The translations under genes were made by a program, and so were the position numbers. Positions 17,267 to 26,634 of a DNA stretch of 64,000 nucleotides are shown here, piece by piece (the stretch's first letter is position 1; every line of letters starts with the position of its first letter). The notes beneath the pieces are model-generated. The model worked only from the letters and a program-made list of their open reading frames with translations. It had not been told where the DNA came from and made no database searches. Origin of the DNA: Phenylobacterium sp. (lineage in GTDB: Bacteria; Pseudomonadota; Alphaproteobacteria; Caulobacterales; Caulobacteraceae); contig NZ_SSMX01000008.1 in assembly GCF_004799515.1 (NCBI RefSeq), forward strand, positions 91,700 to 155,699, written 5' to 3'.

Positions 17267-17875
17267 TTAGCCTGGGAAGGGCTTGGCCTTCAGCAGGCCG
17301 GCCAGGTGCGCCGCGTTGCCGGCAACCATCTTCGCCGTCTGCGCGACCTTCTTCGGCGTGGTCTTGAGATCCTTGAAATCAACCGAGCCCATGGCCTCGC
17401 CCACCCAGTAGCAGCAGGCGACGGCAGGGATCGTCCAGCCGGTATCGTTCAGGCTCTGGGCGATCTCGGCGAAGCTATGGTGCGCGCCGTCCTCGTTGCC
17501 CACGATGGCGACCACGGCGACCTTGGAATACGAAGGCATCCGGCCCTGCTTGTCGGTTTCGTCGAAGAAGGCGTCCATCCGTTCCAGCACACGCTTGGCC
17601 ACGCTGCTGGGCTGCCCCATCCAGATGGGCGTGCCGAAGATCAGGATGTCGGCGGCGAGGATCTTCTCTCGCACACCCGGCCACTCGTCACCGTTTCCCT
17701 CGTCGGAGGAAACGCCCGCGGCGATGTTCAGCGACGCGATGCGGATCGTCTCGGCGACCTCCACGTCGCAGGCTTTGAACTGCTTGGCGAGCAAGGCGAT
17801 CATCGCGTCGGTGGAGCTGGAATGTGTCGCATCGCCCTTGAGCGTGCAGTTGATGGGCTGGCAGCGGAGCTTCAT
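17267..17875 (-). CDS. Flavodoxin-like / NADPH-dependent FMN reductase family protein
   Basis: A 202-residue alpha/beta flavoprotein with the FMN-phosphate loop reduced to a short TLKGDATHSSSTDAM stretch, then the typical ILIFGTPIWMGQPSS segment and a VAVVAIVGNEDGAHH loop. Members are quinone/flavin reductases or NAD(P)H oxidoreductases. It faces the flavoprotein gene 16030-17265 tail to tail, and its upstream region carries the divergent small-RNA candidate. Confidence 0.86.
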   Translation of the reverse strand: MKLRCQPINCTLKGDATHSSSTDAMIALLAKQFKACDVEVAETIRIASLNIAAGVSSDEGNGDEWPGVREKILAADILIFGTPIWMGQPSSVAKRVLERMDAFFDETDKQGRMPSYSKVAVVAIVGNEDGAHHSFAEIAQSLNDTGWTIPAVACCYWVGEAMGSVDFKDLKTTPKKVAQTAKMVAGNAAHLAGLLKAKPFPG

Positions 17876-17967
17876 GGATCACCTCATTGGTGAAGCCGGA
17901 AAGCGCCGAGCGACAGGCCGGTTCCGCCTGCCCTATCGAAGGGCCGAAAAGAGCACCAAGTGAGTCA

Positions 17968-17992
17968 GGAACGCATGGGGCGGGGTGGCGTT
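17968..17992 (+). promoter_or_regulatory. Perfect EcfG (general stress sigma) promoter
   Basis: GGAAC (17968-17972), 16 nt, CGTT (17989-17992): an exact match to the promoter recognised by EcfG/SigT-type sigma factors. No coding region overlaps it. Transcription would start near 17999, and an EcfG-like sigma gene lies 490 nt further on. Confidence 0.65.
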
Positions 17993-17998
17993 GGAACG

Positions 17999-18062
17999 AA
18001 GACGCTTATGCCCTCAGCGTCCGAACCCTGAGGCTCCCAACTTCCCCGAGTTGGGGGCTTTT
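17999..18062 (+). ncRNA. Candidate stress-induced small RNA
   Basis: About 64 nt between the EcfG promoter and an intrinsic terminator. It can form a 5-bp hairpin (CTCAG 18013-18017 with CTGAG 18028-18032) followed by the 9-bp terminator hairpin whose loop is C-rich (UUCCCCGA). A sigma-T-dependent small RNA with a C-rich loop, GsrN, is known from Caulobacter; equivalence is an inference from layout, not from alignment. The alternative is a leader/attenuator for the gene at 18065. Confidence 0.45.
18033..18062 (+). terminator. Intrinsic terminator
   Basis: GCTCCCAAC (18033-18041) pairs with GTTGGGGGC (18050-18058; one G-U pair) around an 8-nt loop, followed by a run of four T. No + strand protein gene ends upstream, which supports a non-coding transcript. 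Confidence 0.75.
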
Positions 18063-18064
18063 GT

Positions 18065-18370
18065 TTGCAACGGAGCCTCACCATACGCAATCCCTGGATC
18101 CGGCTCAGCCTCGACGCCTGGAGCCTCGGGATCGAGGCGTCCTTGGTCATCGGCCTGCGCACGCTGATGGTCGCCGCGGGCGGTCCCGCAGCGCGCCAGG
18201 AAATGGGGCGCATGGTCAGCGAGAAGGTGGACGCGGCGTTGCAGCTGCAGGCCCGCGCCCTGACCGGCGGCCTGGGGCTGACCCCGCAAAGCGCCGCCGG
18301 ACGGACCCTGACCCACTATCGCCGCAAGGTTCGCGCCAACTGGCGACGGCTTTCGAAGTCTCCCGGCTAG
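18065..18370 (+). CDS. Small hypothetical protein
   Basis: About 101 residues with coding-like GC3, rich in Leu/Ala and Arg. A central Ala/Met-rich helix (ARQEMGRMVSEKVDAALQLQ) precedes a basic tail (HYRRKVRANWRRLSK). I do not recognise the family. The TTG at 18065 immediately follows the terminator T-run and has no ribosome binding site; GGAG at about 18073 sits 7 nt before an ATA codon at 18083, so the true start is unclear. Confidence 0.55.
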   Translation: MQRSLTIRNPWIRLSLDAWSLGIEASLVIGLRTLMVAAGGPAARQEMGRMVSEKVDAALQLQARALTGGLGLTPQSAAGRTLTHYRRKVRANWRRLSKSPG

Positions 18371-18484
18371 ACCTGTCATGAAGACGGGACGCCCAATATC
18401 GGCCTCCTATGGTGGAGCTTATCTGCGCTCCGCGCGTTCAAGCTGGGAGGACTGCTCGCCTCGGGTATCTTAGGGTGATGAACG

Positions 18485-19078
18485 ATGACTCCTCATTCCG
18501 AAGCTAGCGAGGCGTTCCGCGCCGAACTGACCGCCCTGATCCCTCACATGCGCGCGTTCGCCAAGTCGATGTGCGGCGACCCCACCGCCGGCGACGACCT
18601 GGCGCAAGACGCCCTCCTCAAGGCCTGGACGGCACACGCCAGCTATGTTCCCGGGACCAACATGAAGGCGTGGGTGTTCATGATCATCCGCAACGGCTTC
18701 TACTCGGAGAGGCGGCGTTCCTGGCGCAGTGTCGAGCTGGATACGGAAACCGCCGAGCGGACCCTTGAGGCCGTGAGCAATCCCACGGCGACCCTGGAGT
18801 TGGACGAGCTCCGCCGCGCGCTCCAGTGCCTGCCGGACGACCAGCGCGAGGCGCTGATCCTGATCGGCGCAGGCGGCTTCTCCTACGAACAAGTCGCCGA
18901 GATCGCGAGCTGCGCCGTGGGCACGGTCAAGAGCCGCGTCAGCCGCGCCCGCGATCGGATCGCGCTGATCCTTGCCGAAGCGTCCTTCGGCAAGGACGAC
19001 ATCCAGCCCAGCGAAGCGATGACCAATATCCTTGCCCAGCTCCGCAACGCCGATCGGCCGCTTGCTATCGCGGCCTGA
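18485..19078 (+). CDS. EcfG-like RNA polymerase sigma factor (general stress response)
   Basis: A 197-residue ECF sigma factor. Region 2 (about 15-85) contains LIPHMRAFAKSMCGDPTAGDDLAQDALLKAW split by short spacers and the FMIIRNGFYSERRR helix; region 4 (about 115-170) has PDDQREALILIGAGGFSYEQVAEI and GTVKSRVSRAR. The GFSYEQ-type segment and the N-terminal pattern are typical of the EcfG group, the stress sigma released by the PhyR-NepR partner switch. No phyR or nepR is in the window, so this may be a paralogous EcfG. HWE kinase, hemerythrin, CsbD and receivers nearby fit the regulon. Confidence 0.92.
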   Translation: MTPHSEASEAFRAELTALIPHMRAFAKSMCGDPTAGDDLAQDALLKAWTAHASYVPGTNMKAWVFMIIRNGFYSERRRSWRSVELDTETAERTLEAVSNPTATLELDELRRALQCLPDDQREALILIGAGGFSYEQVAEIASCAVGTVKSRVSRARDRIALILAEASFGKDDIQPSEAMTNILAQLRNADRPLAIAA

Positions 19079-19125
19079 TCGTCCGCCGGTTTCGCCGGTC
19101 TTGGATTTGCGGAGCGTGACGACCG

Positions 19126-20109
19126 ATGATCCGCACGTTTCTTTATGACGCCCAGGGCCACGATCAGGAGATGGACCTGGGGGCGGAGCTTCCGAAGCTC
19201 GAAGAGCACCACCTTCTCTGGATCGACGTCACTGGCCGCGAACCCGCCGACTTCGAGCGGCTGGCAAGTCTTCTGGATCTGAAGCCGCGCTCGGTTTCGG
19301 ACCTGGTCGAGAGCGGCCGGCGGTTCAGTCTCGCCAACTACGGCGCCTACATCCAGTTCGACGTGGCGACCCTCGAATCTCGCGAGGCTACGGCGGGTGC
19401 GCCGAGCGTAATCCGCTCGCAGCGCCTGGACGTGGCTCTTGGCCAGGGCTGGGTGCTCACCGCCCATGAAAACCCGCTTCGATTCCTGGAAGAATTCCGC
19501 GACCAAGACCGCGGCGAGACGCTCATCGGCGGCCTGACGTCCGCGGCCCTGGCCGCCTCGCTGTTGGATTGGCATCTCGCGACCTATCTCGCCGCGCTGG
19601 AGGTGGTTGAGGCTTTTGCCGACCGGGTCGATCTCCGGATGCTCTCATCTTCTCGGGTCCGGGAGGACCTGCTGAAGGACCTCGTGGGCGCGCGGCGCCA
19701 CATCTCCAGTCTGCGGCGATCGCTCGCCTCGCAGAGTTCGATTTTCTACGGGCTCTCCCGCCCCGACCTGGCGCTGACCGCCGACGCCAGCGCCGTGGAG
19801 GGATACAAGGATCTGGAACGCCGCTTTGAGCGGGTGCTGGACTCTCTCGAACACGGCCGCGAGCTTGTGCAGAGCTCCTTCGACCTCTTCACCACGCGGA
19901 CGGCGGAGACCACCAACGCCCTGATCCGGCGGCTGACCTTCATCAGCATCCTGCTCGGCGCCCTGGGCGGCGTCGCGGGCGTATTCGGCATGAACTTCGA
20001 GACGCCCTACGCCAAAACCGGGCTTATGGGCTTCTGGGCGGTCGTCGGCGCCTTCCTGGTGCTGGGCGGCGGGGCGGCGCTCATCGGCCGCGCCCGAAAG
20101 TGGATCTAG
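19126..20109 (+). CDS. CorA/ZntB family divalent metal transporter
   Basis: A 327-residue CorA-like protein: a large cytoplasmic N-terminal domain (about 1-265) and two C-terminal membrane helices. The first ends in the family signature GMN (FGMNFETPY, near residue 290), and the second is followed by a short basic tail. Such proteins form pentameric Mg2+, Co2+ or Zn2+ channels; the metal cannot be decided here. Confidence 0.9.
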   Translation: MIRTFLYDAQGHDQEMDLGAELPKLEEHHLLWIDVTGREPADFERLASLLDLKPRSVSDLVESGRRFSLANYGAYIQFDVATLESREATAGAPSVIRSQRLDVALGQGWVLTAHENPLRFLEEFRDQDRGETLIGGLTSAALAASLLDWHLATYLAALEVVEAFADRVDLRMLSSSRVREDLLKDLVGARRHISSLRRSLASQSSIFYGLSRPDLALTADASAVEGYKDLERRFERVLDSLEHGRELVQSSFDLFTTRTAETTNALIRRLTFISILLGALGGVAGVFGMNFETPYAKTGLMGFWAVVGAFLVLGGGAALIGRARKWI

Positions 20110-20200
20110 CGCGCGCCTGCGCACCGGCGGAACCTTCACCTTGGCGGCGGATTACCTTGGCCGACCGGAGGCGACCGCTTCCCCGCTGAAAGATCCTCAA

Positions 20201-20350
20201 ATGCTTGGAATCCTCGCGCTCGTCCTCGTGGTCCTGTGGCTGCTTGGCTTCTTCGCTTTCCACATCACCACCGCCGCCATTCATTTGATCCTGGTGGTCG
20301 CTCTGATCTTGGTGGTGCTGCATTTCCTCCGGGGCCGACGGTCGGTCTAG
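20201..20350 (+). CDS. Lmo0937-type small membrane protein
   Basis: A 49-residue protein made almost entirely of two hydrophobic helices: MLGILALVLVVLWLLGFF, a short HITTAAIH turn, and LILVVALILVVLHFLRGR. This is the pattern of the Lmo0937/DUF5670 family of tiny stress-associated membrane proteins. The ATG at 20201 fits the family better than the longer frame from 20141, whose extra 20 residues are polar and atypical. Confidence 0.72.
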   Translation: MLGILALVLVVLWLLGFFAFHITTAAIHLILVVALILVVLHFLRGRRSV

Positions 20351-20365
20351 GCGGAAGCATTCGAC

Positions 20366-20878
20366 GTGGACATCACGCAACTCATCCTCGACGACCACCA
20401 CGAGCAACGCCGATTGTTCGCGATCATCGATCAGATCGGCGATGACGACGTGAAGAGCTTGGCCGCGGTCTGGGGGCGCTTGTCGACCTTCTTGGAGGTG
20501 CATGCCAAGGCAGAGGAAGACCTCTTCTACCCCGCGCTTTTGAAGGTTGGCGAAGGCGCCGGCGGGAAGGTTAGCGCGGCGTCAGAGACTAAGGACGCCA
20601 TCAAGGACCACAACGAAATCCGCGATGCCGTCGCGGCGGTCGCCGACCATCGGGTCGGCACGGCGGCCTGGCGCAACGCGGTTGCCGACGCCAACGAAGC
20701 GAACGGCGATCACATGGCCGAAGAAGAGCGCGAAGGCCTCACCGATTTCCGGCGCCAAGCGACGCTCAAGGTCCGTCACGACCTTGCCGTGCGCTTTGCT
20801 TCGTTCGAGGCGGAGCATGTCACCGGGGTGAAGCCAATCGACAAGGACCCCAAAACCTACGTCATGGAGAACGGCTGA
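20366..20878 (+). CDS. Hemerythrin-like HHE domain protein
   Basis: A 170-residue four-helix protein. His/Glu ligands fit a di-iron HHE site: DDHHEQRR near residue 10, FLEVHAKAEEDLFYP near 45, KDHNEIRDAV near 80 and NGDHMAEEE near 115. Bacterial members bind O2 or NO or act in oxidative stress. It starts at GTG, 15 nt after the small membrane protein. Confidence 0.9.
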   Translation: MDITQLILDDHHEQRRLFAIIDQIGDDDVKSLAAVWGRLSTFLEVHAKAEEDLFYPALLKVGEGAGGKVSAASETKDAIKDHNEIRDAVAAVADHRVGTAAWRNAVADANEANGDHMAEEEREGLTDFRRQATLKVRHDLAVRFASFEAEHVTGVKPIDKDPKTYVMENG

Positions 20879-21243
20879 CAAGACTGCTACGCGGCTTCGT
20901 TTGGCCGCCAATGCGAAGCGTCGATCGAGGTTTCCCTCCGTCGGCATTCCACTTGGCAAGGGGCCCAGAGGCATGATGCCCGCCTAAGAGTTTCGGGCTA
21001 GGGGACGCGCTCGAAGAGTCCGCAAATGCCTGCATCGGGCACCCTTTGATGCTCCAACTGGACGCGAGCGCGCTTTGCGGGAGTGGAGGCCGGGCCACCG
21101 GAATGGCCTGCAAGTCGCCCCATACCTAGTGCAATCGCTCAGCGGGGTCCTGTCGCGCGATAGGCCAACTCTGCCGTTGACGTCACAAGTTGGTGCACGT
21201 CCTCTTGCTCGCTGCGACGCGTCGCCAATGGCGTGAGGACTGT
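20879..21243 (+). other. Intergenic stretch, no gene seen
   Basis: 365 nt with no supportable reading frame on either strand, no tRNA-like fold and no GGAAC-type promoter. It must hold the promoter of the hybrid kinase, which I cannot place. Confidence 0.4.
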
Positions 21244-24200
21244 TTGAAACCTAAGGCCTATGTACCACCGTCCGGCTGGCGCACCTCCGGCGAAGCCATG
21301 TCGCAGATGGTTCAAGCTCACCCATGGCAAGACACGCCATTGGGCGCCCGGCTCGCGTGGTCTCCCAGCCTGCAGTTGGCGGTAGACATCATCCTGGGCT
21401 CGGCCTTCCCGATGGCACTTCGCTGGGGCCCCGACTTCGTTCTCATCTATAACGATGCCTATCGGCCCATCCTCGGGGACAAGCATCCCTGGGCGCTTGG
21501 ACTTCCGGCCCGCGAAGCCTGGGCCGAGGTCTGGGACCAGATCGCGCCCCTGCACGACGCCATTGTGACGCGGCAGTCGCCCTCGATCTTCTCCGATGAC
21601 ACCCTCCTAAGGATCCAGCGACGCGGCGCGCAATGGGAAGACGCTCGTTTCACCCTTGCCTACAGCCCGGTCGCTGACCCGACCGCTGCCAACGGTGTCG
21701 GCGGCGTGCTGGTCACTGCCGTGGAAATCACCGAGCGAATTGCCGCGGAGGCCGCCTTAAAGGCCAGCGAGGAACGCTACGGCTTAGCGCTGACGGCGTC
21801 CGGCGCGATCGGCACCTGGGACTGGGACATCGTCAACGACCGCGTGGTCGCCGACGCGAAGTTCGCGGAGCTTTATTCGGTCGAACCGAGCGCGGCCCGC
21901 GAGGGCCGGCCCATCGCCGATTTCGTCGCCGGCATCCACCCCGACGACCGCGACCGCGTGAACGCGGAGATTTCAGCCGCATTGGCGGCGAGGGACGACT
22001 TCGCGAGCGAATACCGGCTGCTCAAAAAAGATGGCGCGATCGTCTGGGTGTACGCACGCGGCCGCGGTCACTATGACGCGGCGGGAACCGCGATCCGCCT
22101 GCCGGGCTCGGCCGTCGACATCACGGATCGAAAAGCCACTGAAGAGGCGCTCAGCGACAGCCGCGGCTATCTCGGCGACCTTCTCCGCTCCTCCGGCGAG
22201 GCCTTTTACGCGGTCGACCGGGACGGGGCGACGACGCTCTGCAACCAGACTTTTCTGCGTCTGATGGGCTTCGAGCGGGAGGAAGACGCGATCGGGCGGC
22301 GGCTTCACGACGTGATCCATCATTCCCATCCCGACGGCTCACACTACCCAAAGTCCGAATGTCCGATCTACCAGTGTGCGGCGAACGGCACGCCGGCGCA
22401 TATCGAAGACGAACTCTTCTTCCGGCTCGATGGGGCGGCAATCCCCGTCGAATACTGGGTAAGTCCGGTCTACCGCGACGGGATCCATCACGGCGCTATC
22501 TGCACATTCATCGACGTCACTGAGCGTCGCGCGGCCCAGGCGGAATTGGCCCGAAGCGAGGCGGAATTCCGCGCGTTTTCGCAGGCGATGCCGAACCACG
22601 TCTGGGCCTCACCCCCGGACGGCCAGCTGAACTGGTTTAACGACCGGGTTTATGAATATGGCGGCGCGGCCCCAGGCGCCCTCGACGGCTCCGGCTGGGT
22701 GGAGATGGTGCACCCCGATGACCGCGCGGAGGCCGGCGAACGCTGGGCCCAAGCCCTCTCAAGCGGCGAGGTCTATCAGGTGGAGTTTCGTCTGCGCCGC
22801 GCCGACGGGGTCTATCGATGGCATCTTGCCCGCGCGGTGCCGATCCACGGTCCGGACGGCGCGATCCAGCAATGGATCGGCACCAACACCGACATCGACG
22901 ACCAAAAGGCCGCGGCTCAGGCGCTTGCGACCCACAATGAGAGCCTCGAAAAGCGTGTGGCCGAGCGGACCGCCGAGCGGGATCGGGCCTGGCGCAATTC
23001 CCAGGATCTCCTGGCCGTCGTGAAACTCGACGGGACCCTGACCGCGGTCAATGCCGCATGGACCACCCAGCTTGGATGGCGGGCCGAGGCATTGGTCGGC
23101 CGGAATTTTGCGGACTTCGCCCATCCCGACGACGTCACGGCGACCGTGGCAGCGTTCTCCGGAATCCGGCAGACGCCGCTCGTCGACCCTTACGAATACC
23201 GGCTGCGCGGGGCGGATGGAACGTATCAGTGGTTTGGTTGGACGGCCGCCTTCGAGGCGGGCCTCGTCTATGCCAACGGCCGGAACACCACCACGGAGCG
23301 AGCGCAGGCCGAGGCGCTCTCAGCGTCTCAGGAAGCGCTCCGCCAATCGCAGAAAATGGATGCGGTCGGTCAACTCACCGGGGGGATCGCGCACGACTTC
23401 AACAACATGCTGGCCGTGGTCGTCGGCTCGCTCGACTTGCTCAGCCGGCGGCTTGAAGCGCCGGACGCCCGGGTTCAGCGATATCTCGACGCCGCGGCCG
23501 ATGGGGCTCGGCGCGCGACCCAGCTCACGCAGCGCTTGTTGGCGTTTTCCCGCCAGCAGCCCCTGCAGCCCAAACCCATCGAGGCCAACCGCCTGGTCGC
23601 TGAGATGTCGGACCTGTTGCGGCACGCGATCGGGGCCGACGTGCGTCTCGAGACGGTCCTGGCCGGGGGCCTCTGGCGCACCCATGCCGATCCCAACCAG
23701 CTTGAGAACATCATCCTCAATCTCGCGGTCAATGCGCGCGACGCCATGCCGGACGGCGGCAGGCTGACGATCGAAACCCAGAACGCCCATTTGGACGAAC
23801 GGTACGCCGCGACCCACATCGGTCTCGCGGCGGGCCAGTACGTGCTGATCGCCGTGACAGACAGCGGTTCAGGGATGCCGGCCGATGTCATCGAAAAGGC
23901 CTTCGACCCGTTCTTTACGACCAAGCCGGTCGGCAAAGGCACCGGGCTCGGCCTCAGCCAGGTCTACGGCTTCGTCAAGCAGTCCGGCGGCCACGTGAAG
24001 ATTTATTCGGAGCCCGACCAGGGCACTACCATCAAGATCTACCTGCCCCGTCTACTTGACGTCTCACTCATCGATGAGGCTCCGACGCAAGCGGTAGAGG
24101 CGCCGCACGGCGACGACCGCGAGGTGATCCTCGTGGTGGAGGATGAGCCCGGAGTGCGACAATTCACAGTCGATGCGCTGAGCGAACTTGGCTATCGCGT

Positions 24201-24489
24201 CATTGAGGCCGACGGGGCCGCTGCGGCGCTGCGGTTGCTCGACGCCCATCCGGAAATTCTATTGGTCTTCACCGACGTCGTCATGCCGGACGTCAACGGC
24301 GCGAAGCTGGCCGACGAAGTCCGCCGCCGTCGACCGGGAATGCGCATCCTCTTCACCACCGGCTACACACGCAACGCCGTAGTCCACAACGGCGTGCTGG
24401 ATGCGGGTGTCGAAATGATCGGTAAGCCGTTCACCGTCGATGCCCTGGCGACGAAAATTCGCGCCGTCCTGGAACGGCCAGACGTCTGA
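21244..24489 (+). CDS. Multi-PAS hybrid histidine kinase
   Basis: About 1080 residues: an N-terminal sensor region (HPWQDTPLG ... [14 protein letters not shown]), three to four PAS/PAC modules up to about residue 690, a HisKA domain with His in GGIAHDFNN, a HATPase_c domain (N box [11 protein letters not shown] boxes DSGSGMP and [14 protein letters not shown]) and a C-terminal receiver with Asp in FTDVVMPD and Lys in GKPF. It probably phosphorylates its own receiver and one of the nearby stand-alone receivers. The start is uncertain: TTG 21244 has GAGG 5 nt upstream, while TTG 21190 would add 18 residues and ATG 21298 would cut into the conserved GEAM segment. Confidence 0.92.
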   Translation: MKPKAYVPPSGWRTSGEAMSQMVQAHPWQDTPLGARLAWSPSLQLAVDIILGSAFPMALRWGPDFVLIYNDAYRPILGDKHPWALGLPAREAWAEVWDQIAPLHDAIVTRQSPSIFSDDTLLRIQRRGAQWEDARFTLAYSPVADPTAANGVGGVLVTAVEITERIAAEAALKASEERYGLALTASGAIGTWDWDIVNDRVVADAKFAELYSVEPSAAREGRPIADFVAGIHPDDRDRVNAEISAALAARDDFASEYRLLKKDGAIVWVYARGRGHYDAAGTAIRLPGSAVDITDRKATEEALSDSRGYLGDLLRSSGEAFYAVDRDGATTLCNQTFLRLMGFEREEDAIGRRLHDVIHHSHPDGSHYPKSECPIYQCAANGTPAHIEDELFFRLDGAAIPVEYWVSPVYRDGIHHGAICTFIDVTERRAAQAELARSEAEFRAFSQAMPNHVWASPPDGQLNWFNDRVYEYGGAAPGALDGSGWVEMVHPDDRAEAGERWAQALSSGEVYQVEFRLRRADGVYRWHLARAVPIHGPDGAIQQWIGTNTDIDDQKAAAQALATHNESLEKRVAERTAERDRAWRNSQDLLAVVKLDGTLTAVNAAWTTQLGWRAEALVGRNFADFAHPDDVTATVAAFSGIRQTPLVDPYEYRLRGADGTYQWFGWTAAFEAGLVYANGRNTTTERAQAEALSASQEALRQSQKMDAVGQLTGGIAHDFNNMLAVVVGSLDLLSRRLEAPDARVQRYLDAAADGARRATQLTQRLLAFSRQQPLQPKPIEANRLVAEMSDLLRHAIGADVRLETVLAGGLWRTHADPNQLENIILNLAVNARDAMPDGGRLTIETQNAHLDERYAATHIGLAAGQYVLIAVTDSGSGMPADVIEKAFDPFFTTKPVGKGTGLGLSQVYGFVKQSGGHVKIYSEPDQGTTIKIYLPRLLDVSLIDEAPTQAVEAPHGDDREVILVVEDEPGVRQFTVDALSELGYRVIEADGAAAALRLLDAHPEILLVFTDVVMPDVNGAKLADEVRRRRPGMRILFTTGYTRNAVVHNGVLDAGVEMIGKPFTVDALATKIRAVLERPDV

Positions 24490-24495
24490 CCCGTC
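24471..24495 (+). promoter_or_regulatory. Possible EcfG-type promoter for csbD-like gene (GGAAC-N16-CGTC)
   Basis: GGAAC at 24471 and CGTC at 24492 match the stress promoter at eight of nine positions with 16-nt spacing. The site overlaps the kinase 3' end and lies 110 nt upstream of the CsbD-type gene, a common member of this regulon. Confidence 0.35.
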
Positions 24496-24605
24496 GTAGC
24501 GGCTCTGGATGGCTTGGCCGTGCAACGTCCCGCACCGCCCTGCGTTGAAACAAGGTCCAGCTTGCTTCGCCCGCCGGACGATCTTGATTTTTGACAGGTG
24601 ACACC

Positions 24606-24896
24606 ATGACCGACGAACGGATTGAAGGCGTGCTGCGCGAGGGCGTTGGCCATGTGCAGGACGCCGTGGGCGGCCTGACCGGCGACGCCAAGACCCAGGC
24701 GAAGGGCAAGCTCAATCAGGCCGCCGGCGCAATGCAGGACACCTACGGCCAGCTTTCGAACGCGGTGACGGACAATCTCGAAGATGCGTTCGACGAGATT
24801 CAGAGCTTCGTGAAGGCCAGACCCTTCGCGGCGGTCGGCATCGGCGTCGGCCTTGGCCTCCTGGCCGGATTGATCGTCGCGCGTAGCCGCGACTAG
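24606..24896 (+). CDS. CsbD family protein with DUF883-like membrane anchor
   Basis: A 96-residue protein. The first 50 residues follow the CsbD pattern (repeated GDAKTQAKGKLNQAAG, with many Gln/Gly/Ala and Lys/Asp); the last 35 (QSFVKARPFAAVGIGVGLG ... RSRD) match the membrane tail of DUF883/ElaB-type proteins. CsbD proteins are induced by general stress; the anchor would tether it to the inner membrane. ATG 24606 is preferred over an upstream in-frame codon at 24591. Confidence 0.85.
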   Translation: MTDERIEGVLREGVGHVQDAVGGLTGDAKTQAKGKLNQAAGAMQDTYGQLSNAVTDNLEDAFDEIQSFVKARPFAAVGIGVGLGLLAGLIVARSRD

Positions 24897-25251
24897 CCGT
24901 TGCGTCCGCCCCCCCAGGCATTCGCGGAGTCGCCACTGTCCCCATTGCGTAGGGCCTTTTTGGGCTACTCCAAAGAAGGGGTCGCCATAGTCAAACTCGT
25001 ACGGGTAGCGGTCATTGTGCCCGCTCTAAGCGGTTGCACCGAACGTGCACACATGACTCGAAGCAGATCTTCGGAGCGTCCGCGATTGGCGGATCAACCG
25101 TGATCTGCGCTAGCGGCTCTTCAACGCTTCGCTCATTGACGTCTAGGATGCGAACGAAGTCGTGGGCATCCTCAGTCTTCGCGATTTCCGCGCGCGGCGG
25201 CGCACGGCCGGCGCCTAGGGATTCGCTCTGTGTCGAACCAGGCGTCCGGTC
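24897..25251 (-). other. Intergenic stretch, no confident gene
   Basis: 355 nt of lower GC. On the minus strand a frame continues open for about 78 codons beyond the stop of the receiver remnant, but it has no start codon and no recognisable protein pattern. It may be the decayed end of a larger gene. Confidence 0.35.
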
Positions 25252-25466
25252 TCACCGCGGCGGCGCATCCAGGACCTCACAAAACATCATCGCCAAGTCG
25301 ATAACAGCGAAGGGTTTGGGCAGGGTATCAACCCTTGGATCGAGCACGCTGCGTGAGACTTGGAACGTGGACCGTTGACCCGAGCTTTCTCAAGGCCTCG
25401 CTGCTCACGAGCTGCATGGCGTCGTCGTCTTCGAGCACCAGGATGACTTCGCTCTGAAAAGTGACT
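25252..25466 (-). pseudogene. Remnant of a response-regulator receiver
   Basis: Translated on the minus strand, the first part reads EVILVLEDDDAMQLVSSEAL, the typical receiver N-terminus with its acidic residues, then runs into a stop near 25330. A second frame, open from about 25380, reads VDTLPKPFAVIDLAMMF and CEVLDAPPR, the typical receiver C-terminus with the conserved Lys-Pro. The middle 60-70 residues, including the phospho-acceptor Asp, are missing and the two parts are in different frames. There is no usable start codon. It lies directly behind the HWE kinase, so it was probably its partner. Confidence 0.66.
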
Positions 25467-25496
25467 TCTGTTCAGCAAAGGCAGACTTGAAAGGGC

Positions 25497-26492
25497 CTAC
25501 GCGCCCAGGCGGCTTGCCGCCATCGTGAGGGTGATCACCACGCCCTCCTTCAGCCAGTCGACAGAAGCGGCGCCCCCAAGATCGGCCATTCCCCGTCGCA
25601 ACAGGCTGCTGCCGAAACCTTCAAGCGTTCCGGGCTCGGGCACCTCAGGTCCGCCGCGCTCGGTCCATACGACGGCGACCCTCTCGCCCGGCGAGTCACA
25701 CGAGACGTCGAGCGTCCCGGTCGGCGTGGACAGCGCCCCATATTTCACCGAGTTGGTGGCGAGCTCGTGGAGCACCATGGACAGAGTGGTCGCCGACCCC
25801 TCGCCAACCGCCATTCGGGGCACGGAAACGCGAATGCGCCCGCTGAAGGCCCCCATGTCGTCGTAAGGCGCGAGCAGCACCGAGAGCAGGTCACCAAGCA
25901 GCGCGCCATGTTCGACCTTCCCGGGAACGGGCCGAACGAGGTCGTGCGCTCTGCCGAGCGCCGCCAGCCTGTGGGTCAAATCCTTAGCCATGTCGGCGGC
26001 GCTGGTGGCTGACCGGGAGGTGATCGCCGTCAGCGCGGTGGCGATCGTCAGCAGGTTCTTCACGCGATGGCTCATTTCGCCGGCCAGCAATTCGTTGCCT
26101 TCTTCGGCTTGCTTGCGGCCAGTCACGTCGAGGAACACCCCAAACATCACCCGGCCGAGGATATCGGCATCGTTCCCCTGGCCACGGGCGGACACCCAGC
26201 GAACGTCACGGCCCACCATGATCCGGAAGTCGATCTCGTAGGGCCCGGAGATTGCCCGCGTCGCGGAGAACGCCGCCCGAACCCGATCGCGGTCAGCCGG
26301 GTGGATGTGCGATGAGAGGTCCTCGAACGAAACCTTCTCATCCCCAGCCACGCCCCAAAGTCTGAAGCCGTGTTCGTCCATCGAGAACTTGTCGGTGTCG
26401 ACATTCCACGACCACAGCGCGACACCGGCAGCGTCAATGGCGAGCCGGAGGTGCTTGGGACCCCACAGCGACTTTTTCGATTTCGGCGGCAA
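25497..26492 (-). CDS. HWE-family sensor histidine kinase with PAS domain
   Basis: A 331-residue cytosolic kinase. A PAS/PAC domain (about 15-130: WSWNVDTDKFSMDEHGF ... GVFLDVTGRKQAE) precedes an HWE-type dimerisation helix with the phospho-His in EMSHRVKNLL, and a catalytic domain with HELATNSVKYGALS, the WTERGG segment and GFGSSLL. HWE kinases feed the PhyR/EcfG stress pathway in alphaproteobacteria. No membrane segment is present. Its downstream receiver gene has decayed. Confidence 0.92.
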   Translation of the reverse strand: MPPKSKKSLWGPKHLRLAIDAAGVALWSWNVDTDKFSMDEHGFRLWGVAGDEKVSFEDLSSHIHPADRDRVRAAFSATRAISGPYEIDFRIMVGRDVRWVSARGQGNDADILGRVMFGVFLDVTGRKQAEEGNELLAGEMSHRVKNLLTIATALTAITSRSATSAADMAKDLTHRLAALGRAHDLVRPVPGKVEHGALLGDLLSVLLAPYDDMGAFSGRIRVSVPRMAVGEGSATTLSMVLHELATNSVKYGALSTPTGTLDVSCDSPGERVAVVWTERGGPEVPEPGTLEGFGSSLLRRGMADLGGAASVDWLKEGVVITLTMAASRLGA

Positions 26493-26634
26493 ACCAGGCT
26501 CCTGTGCCCGTGCTCGTCGCCGGACAGCGCCGCCACGATGGGCGGCTATGCTACAACGCCCATCTCGAAGGCATGGGCCCGGATGATGTTAGCTTTTCGC
26601 GAACGCGCGCCATACCGGCAGTGGGTCTCGGCGC

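Noticed and set aside
25008..25251. 78-codon open minus-strand frame after the receiver remnant
   Set aside because: No start codon, no ribosome binding site and no family pattern.
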